Below the pieces are notes generated by a model that was given only the letters and a program-made list of their open reading frames with translations, made no database searches and had not been told where the DNA came from. Shown here piece by piece: positions 11,976 through 24,106 of a DNA stretch of 64,000 bases (within the stretch, counting starts at the first letter, position 1; each line of letters opens with the position of its first letter). This DNA is from Apiotrichum sp. Y4204 (lineage: Eukaryota; Basidiomycota; Tremellomycetes; Trichosporonales; Trichosporonaceae). The DNA is taken from positions 1 through 64,000 of the forward strand of contig JAMYHL010000094.1 in NCBI GenBank assembly GCA_025531455.1, read 5' to 3'. The position numbers and the translations under genes were made by a program.

Positions 11976-12341
11976 ATGCTGTCAAAGATGCCCGAAGATA
12001 ATGATGCTGACACGCAGCCGCTGCACCCCACCGACCCCGTAACCAACAAAGCGGAAGCTGCTTCAACTGCAGGCGCCCCTGCCGGGCTCGCTGGTGCCGC
12101 CGGTACCACCGGTGCTACGGGTGTTCCTTCGGCTGCCACTGGCACTTACACGGCTGGCTCTACCGCTCCTAGCGCCTCTGCTCTTCCCTCCGCCACCGGT
12201 GGAACTGCAGGCGCTTCGACTCTAGCTACAGCGACTGCTCCTGGGGTTTCCACTACCGCCCCCCAAGCGGCGCAACCTCCTGTTTTCACCACAACCAACA
12301 CAACACCCCACAATGACAAGGCCGGCGACGAGGCTCTGTAA
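11976..12341 (+). CDS. Small Ala/Thr/Gly-rich low-complexity protein
   Basis: An open frame of about 122 aa begins MLSKMPEDNDADTQPLHP, passes through a long Ala/Gly/Thr/Ser-rich stretch, and ends in an Asn/Asp-containing tail (TPHNDKAGDEAL). There are no domains, signal peptide or membrane segments. It lies 423 bp after the LEA-like gene on the same strand and shares its composition, so it may be a tandem relative or belong to the same transcript. The frame stays open upstream to about 11856 without an ATG. Function is unknown, and low complexity makes chance openness possible. Confidence 0.4.
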   Translation: MLSKMPEDNDADTQPLHPTDPVTNKAEAASTAGAPAGLAGAAGTTGATGVPSAATGTYTAGSTAPSASALPSATGGTAGASTLATATAPGVSTTAPQAAQPPVFTTTNTTPHNDKAGDEAL

Positions 12342-14889
12342 AGGGCCAGCGAGTCGCGAGACCCTTGATGACGACAGCGACCGCAGCTCTGCAGAATGGG
12401 GACCGGAGATTGTCGAGTATGCGTTTAATCGTTGGATCGCGGTGGACCGGGTGAACGTATTGGTCCATGTACCATAATAAACAAACACGGAGAAATGTGA
12501 GAGAATGCCACACTTTCGGGAATACGGCGTTACGTACGAGAAGTGAGCGGACCTCTTGTGTGGTTCCCCGCTCCGCTCCTCCCTGGGCACCTCGTCCCTG
12601 TGCGTGCAGACCCTGGCAACCTGGCAACCTGCGGCCTGCATGAGCGCAGTGGCCCCTGGTCCGGTGGTCCGTCATGACTGGCCACCTGGATCACCGGCCT
12701 GGATATCCTGCAGCAGTAGTGTGGTTAGTGGACAGTGGCCTGGATGTGGTGGCCTGATGTGCAGCCTGTGCAAGCTCCGATAGTCCCAAACACAATGTAC
12801 ACAGTGTTGGGTGCGGAGTATCTGACTGGGACGGTGCGTTGAGCAGTTAGATATGCAGGACAATGCACATGGTCAAAGTCATGAAGAGCAGGGCGATGGC
12901 TATCAGGGGAAGAAGAAAGGGGTGAGATTAGACAAGTGTCTCCACAGTCGGCACTGGACAACCGCCCCTTTGACAGCCATTTTGCACAAGAAAAAATGCA
13001 AAAAATTCATGTTGTAACTTGTATGGATTCAGGTAATGCAATCGATTACTAAACAGTTTGTAATGGCTGTATTGAACCAGACAAAGTGATTTGACCGTCG
13101 GCCCGTCATTGGGCGTGTGGGCCTGTTGGACTTGGAGGCAAGGCACGCACACACAGTCATGTACTGTATCTACAAGCTGCAAAAGCGGGAAGCGGAGACG
13201 GCGCGCGGTTGGTGGCTTCTAGGCTGCACTGCCACGGCTCGTCCTCCCTTTTGCCCCCAGGCATACCAGGTACAGTAGTAGTGGTACCAGCTGCTGCGAC
13301 CACCCGTACCACCACCGGCCACCGCGCACCACCGCCGGCCGGCCACAGCCCCAGGCAGCACGGCCAACCACCACACACCACCACCACCACCATCACCACT
13401 CATCCCTTCCCCATCATCATCTTACTCCTTCCACTCTCCACGCGCCGATAATCGACGCATCCCCAATCACCACCACCACCACCACTCCTCCCCCTCCAAC
13501 AACCCCTCCTACTTGGTGAGAACACTCAACATCCCTTCCCTGTCGTCCACACTCCACCCCTCCTTCCCACCACCGCTCGGCCCACCGTTTTCTGCGCGAT
13601 TCCATCCCGCCCCGATACCACTCCGCGCGGGCCCGACGCCGCGCTGTAACTCGTAATCCTGAGTCTTTCCAGCCGGCTCTTCATTGCGCATCCCACATCC
13701 ATTCCACTCCACCCCTCCTGCTCTCCCACCACTCTGTTCCCAGCCCCAGCGCCCGTTTCCCTTTGCATTCACTGACGCCGCCGCTCTCCCTCTCCCAATC
13801 CATTTTGAAACCCCAATTCTGCGCTGCTTTGTCACGTCTCACCTCGCCGCTCGCCAAACACCATCGTTCTTGTCGCCTCCATTTTACCACTGTGTTTCCT
13901 TATCATCCTTCTCGGCTGCCTCCTCCTGTTCGCGTCCACGACATCTCTTCCCGCATCCGTTGCTCGCTTGATCCATCTCGCCCCTGATCTCGCCTCCCAT
14001 CAACTTTTGACATACAGAAAGAGCGTCGGACCGCCCTCGCTCCCGCGTCATCTTTTCCAAAGACATCCGTGCCGGCCCTCACGAGCAACACGAGACCCAT
14101 CCTTAGCGACGCCCGCATCCAGGCCTGTGGTGCACGTAGAGAGACCGTCGGTACACGCGCTTAAGAGTCAGTATCAACCTCGTACCGCAATCCAGGATTC
14201 GAACTTGTTCAGAAGGTGCAGAGGGAAGGGGTACCATCACACTTTCCTGCCCCAACACTAGTGGCGACGCGATGTGTGTGTCTGTGTGGGTGTGTGTGCA
14301 CTGAGAGGGTGCGACCGTGATGCTGTACAATTTCTTGCGACAGAAGTCTTCATCCACCGACGCGAACTGCCTCTCTCCACGCCGCTCCCACATTCGTTGC
14401 TGTTTTCTTGCCATTTTTGGCATGAGATTTGGGCAGAGCCGCGCATTCAACGCACAGTTCGCAATGCGGCCAAGGAGCCGCAGAACACGCATCTTACATG
14501 GCCGTCGATGTCCATGGTCTATCAACTGCGGACAACGTCTTAAATCGCGTCATGCACAGTGCAAGGACAGGCGGACCTGGCTTTAGCCGATTGCCAGCAG
14601 GTCCTTGACTTGACCATGCTGGCCCGACATCTGCCCAACGTTTTGCCCTTCCGGGTTGTCTCTTGTCCTTGTTGACCCTCTCATTCCCTTCCAGCTTCCC
14701 CCACTTGCCCCACTTGCACTCGCTGTACTTCTTTTACCTCCCATGACGCTCTCCAGCCGTCTAAGTGGTGCATGTGGCCAGAACCGACTTTCCCTGTCAT
14801 CATCCCTCCCCACAACTCCGCTCGATCCCTTGTCTTCGCATTTGCACTGACATTCACAGCTCTCCATTATCATTTCTTCCCTATCAAAC
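12342..14889. other. Long intergenic region and pyrimidine-rich leader of PP1
   Basis: No gene was recognised in 2.5 kb. The stretch 13200-14110 is strongly C/T-rich with CCACCA-type runs (about 13290-13500). A GT-rich microsatellite lies at 14270-14302. C/T richness continues to the PP1 start codon at 14890, consistent with a promoter and long 5' leader. Overlapping open frames in several phases here are low-complexity. Confidence 0.5.
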
Positions 14890-16195
14890 ATGGCCGACCC
14901 CTCCACTGAGATCGACCTTGATTCGGTCATTGACCGTCTTCTCGAAGGTGAGATTGCTTCACTAGCCCACCTAACATCCAGTTCGTGGTAACCGCCCCGG
15001 CAAGGCCGTCCAGCTCCAGGAGTACGAGATCAAGTATCTTTGCACCAAGGCACGTGAAATCTTCATCGGCCAGCCTATCCTTTTGGAGCTCGAGGCGCCC
15101 ATCAAGATCTGCGGCGACATCCACGGCCAGTACTACGATCTTCTCCGTCTTTTCGAGTACGGTGGTTTCCCCCCGGAAGCCAACTACCTCTTCCTTGGTG
15201 ACTATGTCGACCGTGGCAAGCAGTCCCTCGAGACCATCTGCCTTCTCCTCGCATACAAGATCAAGTACCCTGAGAACTTCTTCATCCTCCGTGGCAACCA
15301 CGAGTGCGCATCCATCAACCGTATTTACGGGTTCTACGACGAGTGCAAGCGCCGTTACAACATCAAGCTTTGGAAGACGTTTACCGACTGCTTCAACTGC
15401 CTTCCCATTGCAGCTATCATCGACGAGAAGATCTTCACCATGCACGGCGGCCTAAGCCCCGACCTCCAGTCCATGGAGCAGATCCGGCGAGTTATGCGCC
15501 CGACTGATGTCCCCGACACTGGTAAGTTATCAAGTGGCGGCGCCCGGGTCTCGAGCACCCACGGTGTCGACGAAGCTGGAAGCTTCTGGTGCCGTCCACC
15601 GTGGGTGGTATTGAATCGGCTAGCATGGCTGGCACTTGCGAACATCTTCGCGCCCTTTGACATTGCAATCTCAAGTGATGTCGCTTGGAGTGCTATTGCC
15701 GACAGCCGTGTGGTCATCGGCGTAGAGCGCCAGCAAGGCGTCCATCCCGACGCCCAGCCTCGTTTCATCTCATTACCGCTTCTTGCTAACACGCAGGTCT
15801 CCTCTGTGACCTCTTGTGGTCGGACCCGGACAAGGACATTACCGGCTGGAGCGAGAACGACCGAGGCGTGTCATTCACCTTTGGACCAGACGTCGTTTCG
15901 CGTTTCTTGCAGAAGCATGACATGGACCTTATCTGCCGTGCACACCAGGTCGTCGAGGACGGTTACGAGTTCTTTGCCAAGAGGCAGCTGGTCACTTTGT
16001 TCTCCGCGCCCAATTACTGTGGCGAGTTCGACAATGCCGGTGCCATGATGTCGGTCGACGACACACTGCTATGCTCCTTCCAGGTATGTCTACCGTGCAC
16101 AATGCCCCCCGATCGGTTCACTCTAACAGCAGATCCTGAAACCCGCCGAGAAGAAGACGCCAAAGTATGGTTACAGCGGCGGACGGCGTCAGTAA
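14890..16195 (+). CDS. GLC7: Serine/threonine protein phosphatase PP1 catalytic subunit
   Basis: Four exons (14890-14947, 14982-15521, 15797-16083, 16133-16195) join to 315 aa, matching the usual PP1 length. The metal- and phosphate-binding signatures are complete: [51 protein letters not shown], and the C-terminal [16 protein letters not shown] loop. The LLEVRG N-terminal segment is restored by removing a 34-bp intron. PP1 dephosphorylates many targets in glycogen metabolism, mitosis and transcription, with specificity set by RVxF-type regulators. The second intron (275 bp) is long for this window. It contains a perfect 11-bp inverted repeat (15556-15566 with 15597-15607), and the reading frame stays open into it. 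Confidence 0.97.
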
Positions 16196-18271
16196 ACACG
16201 GGACGAACATCATCACTTGCGACATATCGTTGTCGCTCGCGATCCTTGCCCCGGCGGCGAGTAGTTAGGAGCGAGGTGGGGCGAGGATGCGAACTTCTAC
16301 ATTATACCAGACCCGCAGAACGTCACGGCAGTCGGTTTCAATCTCTTACTTTTCTCTCTGTTTCCCTTCACTTTTCCATTCTTCCTTCCCCGTTTTAACC
16401 TCGTTCACGTGTTCCTTTCCGACAGACTCATCGTCACGCGACGGTGATGAGCCGACAATGACGTACGACCACCACCCGTGGCGCTGCGGCTCGTCTTTCT
16501 GCCTCGTCTTTCTGCCCAGAGAACCTGAATGGCAAGCCAGCATTAGAAGTGAAGTGACCTGTGTACGAGTGTGATGCGAGAGATTGGCGCCGCGCGCTTG
16601 TGTCAAGTGGGGGACACTGACAATGTGCGCGAAAGAATCAGGCGAATAACAGTCAAACAACTGATCATTGACAATGCCGCGCGCGAGCAAGTCGGTGGTA
16701 CCGAGAGTGGAAGTGGAATGGAATTGGAATGGTGAGCCAGGACTTTTCCCAGTCATGGGATACGATCTGGCAGACTGAAGCAAAGACGCTCATGATCTTG
16801 ATGCAGACGTGGGTGAAACAATTCCTACATATTGCGCCTAATCTGGATAACACTCTGCAACACTCCTTCCTTTGCATAGACTGACTTTAAACACTAAGCG
16901 TAGGTCGTACCAGCAGAGGACCGCTGCTCCGCCGCTCAAGCGGTAAATGTGACAGGTTTCGATCATCCATGACGCGTCGAAGGTAGCCGTGGCACTGACC
17001 GAGGGCCGCGTGTTCATACGTCTTCAAGGCCCAAGGTGCATCAGTGGCGAATTCATCATCTCGACCGCTAGCGTATTGATGGCAGATGCATCCAGCCCGC
17101 ATCCTACAACAAGCGTGACTGCGACTCACCCCAGGTCGCGTTGCAATGCTCCATCAGTATTGGGAGAGCCTTTGCATTTTACTGCCATGTATGCTTCTTT
17201 GACCTTTGTATTGGGCAGTTTGAGGAGAAAACTGAGCGGAGCCACCTGAGGCCGCAGATACAGCTATTCGAGTTGGCTACGGGCCGGCGAAGTACGCTTA
17301 TCAGAGCTGGAAACTTCAAATCAGAGTTCGTCAGCGACCGAGCAGGAGAGGAATGTTTCTTAAATAGCCGAAGATAGAATGTTCGTTAATGCTTAACAGC
17401 TTAGTAGCTGGGATGCTCTGCAGCGGTCAGCGGATGTGATGTGAATGTGCTGAATTTCCAGCTTTGAAGCCTTTCGTTGAATCGTTCAGTGTGTTTTGAG
17501 TTGTGGATGTTAAGGATGTTGTGGGTGCGTCACGATGGGCAGGAGTAGCAAGACGTCGACGGGAGCGTTCTGAATATCTGCGCGATCTGCAATCTGCGCG
17601 CGCTGCGCGTCTGCGAGTTGTTGTACACGTGTGAATTTTCCAGCTTGCCGTGCGCTGCATGCCCTGTGCATGCTCTGGATTGCGCCTGTGGCGATAGAAT
17701 GGGGGGTGCAAAGGGACTTTCCGGCTTGGGTGGCGCGGATGGATTTTTTGGCTGGGGGGAGAGAAATCAGGAGCATCACAGAGGAACAAGAAAGTTCGGA
17801 GCCAGAGAGAGCACCCGTGGGCAGAGGGAGAGGGCACACCACACCACACACCCAGGCACATGTTGGCTGCGCTTGTGGCCACAACTGGCCACTCAACATT
17901 CTACTCAGCTACGTACGCTTGCTCACCCATCCCATTCCATTCCACTTCTCTCCCTCTCTACCCTCTCCCCCCATCCTTCTAACTCCCCTCCTCCCGTTGC
18001 CGTCACTCTTCTCACATTTTACTTCTTCTCCACACCCATCATCCCTCTCTCCTCCCCATCATCACCTCCTTCATTATCTGCATCATCCTTGCCCCTCTCG
18101 TCAGGCGTCACTCGCCGCCCCTCTCACACGCTCGCAGCCTTTCGCACTGATAGGCGTTTTACCGCTGCCCTCCTCTTGTGTTTGCTTGCACTCGTTTCTC
18201 TCAGTGCCGACACTCTCATCACTACTCTATACACCAACAACATCGCCACCACCTCTACTATAATACCCCCA
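16196..18271. other. Intergenic region GLC7-STS1
   Basis: No gene was recognised over 2 kb. The right part (about 17900-18270) is C/T-rich and is probably the leader of the Cut8-like gene. Small open frames here show no family features. Confidence 0.5.
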
Positions 18272-19516
18272 ATGATGGCTCACCCTCTCACCCAACACCC
18301 ACCCAACATGATCGGCTTTGGCGCTCCGGCCACCACATCGCCGCTCGGTTTTGGTTTCGGCCAGCCGTCTCACCTTGGCGGAGGATTCGGATCGTCTCCA
18401 GGCTTTGGGGCTATGAGCCCGCGCCCGCCCAACATGGCAGGCGTGACGGGATTTGGATTCGGCTCGTCGCCAGCCCCCGGTGGGCTCATGTCGCCGCTCA
18501 AACGTTTCCCTGTCCGCGTTCCGCCAACGACCCCAACACCCCATTCCTCGTCTCTGAAGCGCTCGCGCAGGGCGTCGCAGTCGCCTTCCTCTTCGCCTTC
18601 TCCACTGGCTTCTCCCTCGCTCTCCAAACGGCGTGTGGACGGGGACGATGATCTGGAGTCTGACCGTCGCAAAATTGCTGGAAAGATGAACAAGCGGATT
18701 CGCAAGGAAGGTGACGGAACTGCCGCCGCTTCAACCGAGGCCGATGGACCGGATCTGGGCCTTCTTCTTGGTAGGTGCCTTACTCCCCAATGATCATGGC
18801 TGACAACAGCGTCTCTTCCTTCAACCTCTCACCTGTCCATCCTTCTTGATTTGATCAACGAGAACCCGTCTCTCGCACCCCGTGTACTTCGCAGCATCCC
18901 GCAGCCCCCGTTGGCCAACTGCCTCGAGACTCTCGAGCGCATTGTTCACAAAATTGGGAAGGAGGCGGGATCTTGGGAGATCCAGGAAGGATATGTCGCG
19001 ACCCGTCGTTGGAACCGCGTAGGCGAGCAGGTCACCAACTTTACCAAGACGGCCACGACCTACATCAAATTCTTTACGGCTCCTCGCGACTCAACTCCTG
19101 AGCCCAACACCATCTTTCATCTTCTCCACGCTCTCACATCCCACACCCTCCAGATTCTCGCGCTCGTTCCAGACGACACGCCCCCAAATGCCCGGCCTTT
19201 CCTCGACCTCGCCAACCTGATCCTGACCAGCTGGACTTCATGGGTCAGCGCTCTATCCGAGGAGGTGAACAGCCGCGGCGGCATGTATGCTGCCGGTATG
19301 GTGTCTACTTGGGCCGATGGTCTCGATTCGCTGGCTCGCGCGCCGGCCGCTCCGTCCCCCTCGACCCCTGTCTCCACGCTCGCGTCATGGGCGTCTCCTG
19401 TGTCCCTTCCCGCCCGAGCCGTTGACAGCCCCCTTGTCAATGGTTTCCGTCAAGCCTTGCAGCCGATCCACGAGCGCTTTGTAAACGAGCTCGGATGGCT
19501 TGTGGCGAACCGGTAG
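18272..19516 (+). CDS. STS1: Cut8/STS1-like nuclear proteasome tethering factor
   Basis: Two exons (18272-18770, 18810-19516) join to about 401 aa. The first ~110 residues are Gly/Phe/Pro-rich with repeated GFGFG and GFGA motifs, followed by a basic Ser-rich stretch (LKRSRRASQS, SKRRVDGDDD). The second exon encodes a helical domain beginning LLDLINENPSLAPRVLRSIP with the Cut8-type LANCLETLERIV, ending near RFVNELGWLVANR. Cut8/Sts1 tethers the 26S proteasome to the nuclear envelope and is itself short-lived through N-terminal lysines. Family assignment rests on the position and order of these helices plus the basic N-terminus. The FG-like N-terminal repeats are a noteworthy addition. Two adjacent ATG codons exist; the first was taken. 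Confidence 0.7.
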
Positions 19517-20449
19517 AGTTGGGTGTCACACAACTCGGCTGCAGGCAGCCACAACAGCGATCGCCCGTCGTCTGCACAGTCAATGAGCAAACATTCCATG
19601 CTCGGCCAGCCCGACAGGCAAACTCGCGCCCTTGTCAGAACCGACCCACTCAACGAAGATAGCATTCACCATCCTCACATAAACTCATGTCTCCGCAACG
19701 GCCAATTTCATAGAAGCACGAAAACCCACATATTGCCCATTCCACTTTCCATCGGATCACAGAATCCCGGCCAACACCAGCAAACAAAACAGCACACTCC
19801 ACAAAACACCTTGTCCTACGGGCTTCACCCTCTCAGCACCTTGTTCACTTTGCTCAATTTCACTCCATTTCCACGGCCCACGACCCATTCACAGTACTGT
19901 GCACAGTTTATAAATTATGTTGTTCCACTTTTTTTCGTGCACATTCCAGTATTCTTCGTAGTCTAGATACCACGTCTCTACAGATTGCTGATAATGCACT
20001 GGCATCGTCATGTCACAGCTGTCTGTGATTGAGGCATGCGATCGAGAGAGGCCGATCGGTGACAGTTCCTGTTGCAGATGGCAGCAGCGGCATGCGATGG
20101 CAGCAGCGGCATGCTGTGCCGTTGCAACTCACCTGGACCACAGCTATTGAGATCAAGATCGATGCAACCTGAATTTACCGAAGTTGCAACTTTGCAGTAT
20201 TGCAGCTCGCTCCACCATGTGGGTCGCTTGCATCGCTTAATCACCCATTTCGGAGACTTTACAGTTCACCCTTTTGCCACCACCTGCTTATCAACAGCCC
20301 GCGCTTGGTCCGTTTCGCATATCGAACCATGCACTGGCTGGCAGTCAGCCCACATTGGCCCGTTCCACCGGAACTCCCGAGGTCAACCATGAAACCACCA
20401 TCGGCATTCCCTTCATTTTCCATCCTGAACATTAATCAACAAGCACAAT
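19517..20449. other. Intergenic region with a short tandem duplication
   Basis: No gene was recognised. A perfect 19-bp tandem duplication (GATGGCAGCAGCGGCATGC) lies at 20078-20096 and 20097-20115. The region just before 20450 is the promoter of the Zn2Cys6 gene. Confidence 0.5.
20078..20115. repeat. 19-bp tandem duplication
   Basis: Two identical, directly adjacent 19-bp copies lie upstream of the Zn2Cys6 factor. The CAGCAG-containing unit could be a duplicated protein-binding site or simple slippage. Confidence 0.7.
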
Positions 20450-22505
20450 ATGGCGCGCCGGTCGCCGTCACCGTCAGCGATGAGCGGAACTTCTGGCGTT
20501 GCCCCGCGCAGCGCGAAAAGGCACAAGATCTTTCGCGCATGCGCGACATGCGTCGCGTCCAAGACGCGCTGCGAGGACGTGACTCCTGAGGGGTGTGCGC
20601 TGTGCCGCCGGCGCGCGCGCGTATGTTCCCTCGCAGCGATCGCGACAGCCCTCGAAGCCAACGGCGGACCGGTCGGACAGATTGAGGCACGCCCGGGGCT
20701 CAACTCGCGCGGCGCGAGCTTTGGCCCCAGCGCGACACCCAACGGCGCCCACCCCAATTCGTACGATAGCGGCACAGAATGGCATACCCCGCCGGTGGGC
20801 GGAGAGGTAGAGATGCTGAGAAAACGGCTTGCAGAGACGGAACGGCGGGTCGCGCACACCGAGGCGGCGCTCGCGGAGGTCGAGGCACGGCTACGGCGCG
20901 AGGATTACATCCACCACGGGAACGGAGGACCCCGTCCGTCCGGAGACTCCCCAGCCGCTGGGGAGACGGTGCAGCTCGCGGGGCCACTGCGCTTTGCGAC
21001 CATCATGCTGTATCGGCTAGATGAGTCCATGTTTTCGGTAGGGAGCACGCGCGTGTATCCCGACCCAGTACTGCGGGGGATCGTGCCCGCCTCGCACGTC
21101 GAGCTTGCATGGCACGGCTTCAAGGCGCGCATCTCGGCGCTCCTCCCGCTCCCGCCGTTCCTCGCCGTCTCGACCCCGGTGCCCGCGCACGGCTTCGTCG
21201 TCCTCGCGGCCCTGTACCACGTCCCGTCACAGTACTCACGGGCACTCGAGCCGCTGCTGAATGAAAGCGTGCTCCTCGCCATGTCGGGCGCCACGAGCGT
21301 CGAGGTCATTCTCGCCCTCCTGATTCTCTCGCTTGCGCCAATGCAGCCCGAGCCGGAGGAGGACACTCCGAGCGTCGCCCCAGTCCTCCCGAGTCCGTTC
21401 CGCCTCATCTCGCTCGCGTACCATATGGGCCAGGGGCTGGGATTCGAGGCCATGGCCGAGGCTGCGCTCGAGCGCGGGCACGGGCTCAACGTCGAGCACA
21501 ACGGCGAGCAGCTATGGAACCTCCAGTTGTGGGCCGCGATCGTGAACCGCTTTTGCCTCCTGTCCCTCATGCACGGTCAGAGCACGGCGCTGCCCCCGCG
21601 TGTCGCCGACCGCCTCCCCGTCCTCGCCCGCGACTCGGTCGAAATGTGTAACCGCCATCTCCGTGCCGAAGCCTCCGTCATCGCCATGTTTGAGCCCGTC
21701 GCCCGCTGTCTTTGTGCGCTCGAGCACGCCAACAACTACGATCTTGAGAGCCTGCACAGGCTTCCGGACGTGTGGGGCCGTGCGACCGACCAGGTCAAGC
21801 ACTTTCTCCGCGACGACCACCAGCCTCGTGAGTAGTCACTGGTCGGCAAGCAGCAAAACAATCTCTCATCGAAATCCCCACTGACATCCAGCACCGGTCC
21901 AGCGCGACGCGATCACGGCTCAGTTTGCGTTCGGGGTTCGCTTCGCGTCGCTGACGACGTGGATTCCCTCGCCGTTGCGTGAGGCGCGCGAGATCGTCCT
22001 GCCGTGCCTTTCAAACTTCCCAGCCATCATGACGCAGATGCTCGAGATGGTCTCCACCGCCGCCGACATTGCCACTTTCCCGAGCTACGTCGTCATGGTC
22101 GCGTGTGCCGCGCTCCTGTGCTTCCGCCGCGCAGTGCAGTTTGTCCGCCTCGCATACAGCCAGACGTCGCTCATCGACTCTAGGCGCCTCGATGACGCCG
22201 AGCGCCGCCTCATGACCATGGGCCGCATGCCGCGTTTCCTCCTCACCGAGGCGAAACGCATCTTCACCGAGATCACCTATTCACCGTCGTGGGAGGGTGC
22301 CGCGCCGCCCGTGGTCCACAATGCGCTGCAGTTCAATCAAACCAAGCACTGCAACCCTCACAGCGAACCACAGTCCGCGGGACCACCACCCGTCGCCCCG
22401 CAGGACCCGCTCACGAACATTGACTTTGACATTATGAACTGGGACCTCTCGTTCCTGTACCCCGACTTTGCGGCGCTCTCGAGCATGGCGAACCAGATGA
22501 GATAG
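20450..22505 (+). CDS. Zn(II)2Cys6 fungal transcription factor
   Basis: Two exons (20450-21827, 21892-22505) join to about 663 aa. The N-terminal binuclear zinc cluster is CATCVASKTRC followed by EGCALCRRRARVC, with a basic lead (RSAKRHKIFR). A coiled-coil-like segment of ~30 residues follows (EMLRKRLAETERRVAHTEAA), as expected for a dimerisation element. The remainder resembles the fungal middle-homology region with several hydrophobic helices, and an acidic, aromatic C-terminus (NIDFDIMNWDLSFLYPDF) looks like an activation domain. The target pathway cannot be inferred, since neighbours are unrelated housekeeping genes. The 64-bp intron was placed from frame continuity. Confidence 0.88.
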
Positions 22506-22639
22506 TGGCAGATAATAGGGAGCCGCATGTGTTGTGGCATCAGATTGTGATAGTGGTATATAGAGCTACGGTATGGTTGTAACATTAATATGAACAGCTG
22601 GAGCAGGTACTACATTTACCCGACAATCAGCGAACAGAA

Positions 22640-22890
22640 ACCCCTTGACGTTTGATCGTCGGATCCGCGTCTTTCTCTAAAGTTGAGACTAGAGGGGTAT
22701 GGAGCGCGCCAAATCGCCCACCACATGTATCAGAGATGGAGAATCCTTAGTTTAGGGAATGACTCTGATCAACGGATCGACGGATTGAGGGATCAGCGGG
22801 TCAACCATTAGCGGTCTAGCGGATAGACGATCAATGATCAGATCAACGGATCAGGAGACACAGGCGATCGCCGGATTGTCAGGTTCCGAT
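22640..22890. repeat. GATC-dense degenerate repeat block B
   Basis: About twelve GATC tetramers occur within ~250 bp, many as GATCAACGGATC- or GGATCAG-type words. This is roughly ten times the chance density and resembles block A at 9690-9960, although the flanking letters differ. Confidence 0.5.
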
Positions 22891-23758
22891 CGCCATCGGA
22901 CATGCCCGTCCCAGACACTCGGAATCTGTAGCTCTGTAGCTCTCAGAAGGAAGAAACCGAACTGATGAGGCACAACATCCCTCTATTACTTCCTTCCAAC
23001 CTTCCGAGCTCCAGCTCCGCTCGCCTCCGATCCTCGGAGACCGCATGCCACGCAGTATCGCGAGCATTTCGCGTGGCGCAGGTGCCGCGATGCGAATTTG
23101 ACGCGCCGCGGCGACCGTCCGCGGTTGTCGGTCCCATGGCCGTGCGCCCTTCGAGCCGAGACCTGCCAGTTGTGAACTCTGAAGGGAGGAGGTGGGTGAC
23201 TTTGTGGGGATGTGGCATTTGGTTTTGGGGTGGGGTCCCACTGAAATCGATTGATAGATAGAAGAGTGGGCCACAGGTGCACACGCTGAGAGCTCTTGCG
23301 GTGCCTGTTTCGCAGCCTGCCTCTCTGACTCTCACTTGTGTCGTTTCCACGGCCCCAGTCTTGAATCTTGAACTGACGCACAATGAACTTATGATGTGTG
23401 ATTCGCTATGTGAGTCATGGGGAAGAGAAGAGTGGGAAGTGCCATGTGCCAGGAGTGGTGGCGCGTGGCAGCGTCGTTTCGGGCGCCAAGCCGAGCGAGG
23501 TGCAACAGCAGTCGAGAGTACAAGAGTGGGCTGCGGACATGCGCGATCGTGTCCGAAGTGGAACACCGTCTCGAGGAGAGTACAGTACGGCTGTTGCATC
23601 GCAGGTCGGGCATGACAACATCTCCAGCGTTCGCGACCCTGCGACCCCGCGGCCCCGCGACCTCGCTGGCGCGATCGGGCATGTTTCACCCGCTGGTGCG
23701 CACGCTGGATGGAGCGCGTATGTCATGATGGGCAGCGTCTTTCCCTGCAGAGTTCCGA

Positions 23759-24106
23759 ATGCCGTTTATGGAACACACACCACCACTATTCATGACGCGC
23801 GGCTGTATAGAGTTTAGTCGTGCTGCGTGCGCGCGCTGCGTAATAAAAGCCTGTACAAAGAAAGACACTGGGGTAAAAGAAGTTCCAGAGCGAGCTCGTT
23901 TCACGCGTTGGAGCGTTTGCAGTTTGGGGGTGCTTGCCGTGCTTGTGGCTTTCTTCTGGATCTCTGGCTTTGCTTCGCTACGTGTTGACATCATGTACGC
24001 CACGATCCAGGAGCACGAGCCGTGCGGCCCTAGCGCTCCGGATCCCGTGCCGGACCCGTACCTTGTGGCGGCGCAGCGGTCCGGCCAGCATAGGGGAGCG
24101 AGGTAG
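23759..24106 (+). CDS. Candidate small single-pass membrane protein
   Basis: A 115-codon frame has a clear hydrophobic segment (SVCSLGVLAVLVAFFWISGF) preceded by basic residues, followed by a Pro/Asp-rich tail (APDPVPDPYLV). About 50 bp after its stop, another frame (24154-24342) reads a Pro/Gly-rich peptide with PYGIPHPGHQWRGYNP. The two could be exons of one gene, but I found no frame-consistent GT-AG pair joining them. No family was recognised, and a chance ORF is quite possible. Confidence 0.22.
   Translation: MPFMEHTPPLFMTRGCIEFSRAACARCVIKACTKKDTGVKEVPERARFTRWSVCSLGVLAVLVAFFWISGFASLRVDIMYATIQEHEPCGPSAPDPVPDPYLVAAQRSGQHRGAR

Noticed and set aside
13684..13971. 95-codon Pro/Ser/Phe-rich + strand frame
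   Set aside because: Direct product of a pyrimidine-rich leader; no protein-like complexity.
14180..14215. GGATTCGAAC, resembling a minus-strand tRNA T-loop
   Set aside because: No acceptor, D or anticodon stems can be drawn around it.
22943..23817. Overlapping open frames on both strands
   Set aside because: Open in nearly all phases with biased composition and no splice or family support.
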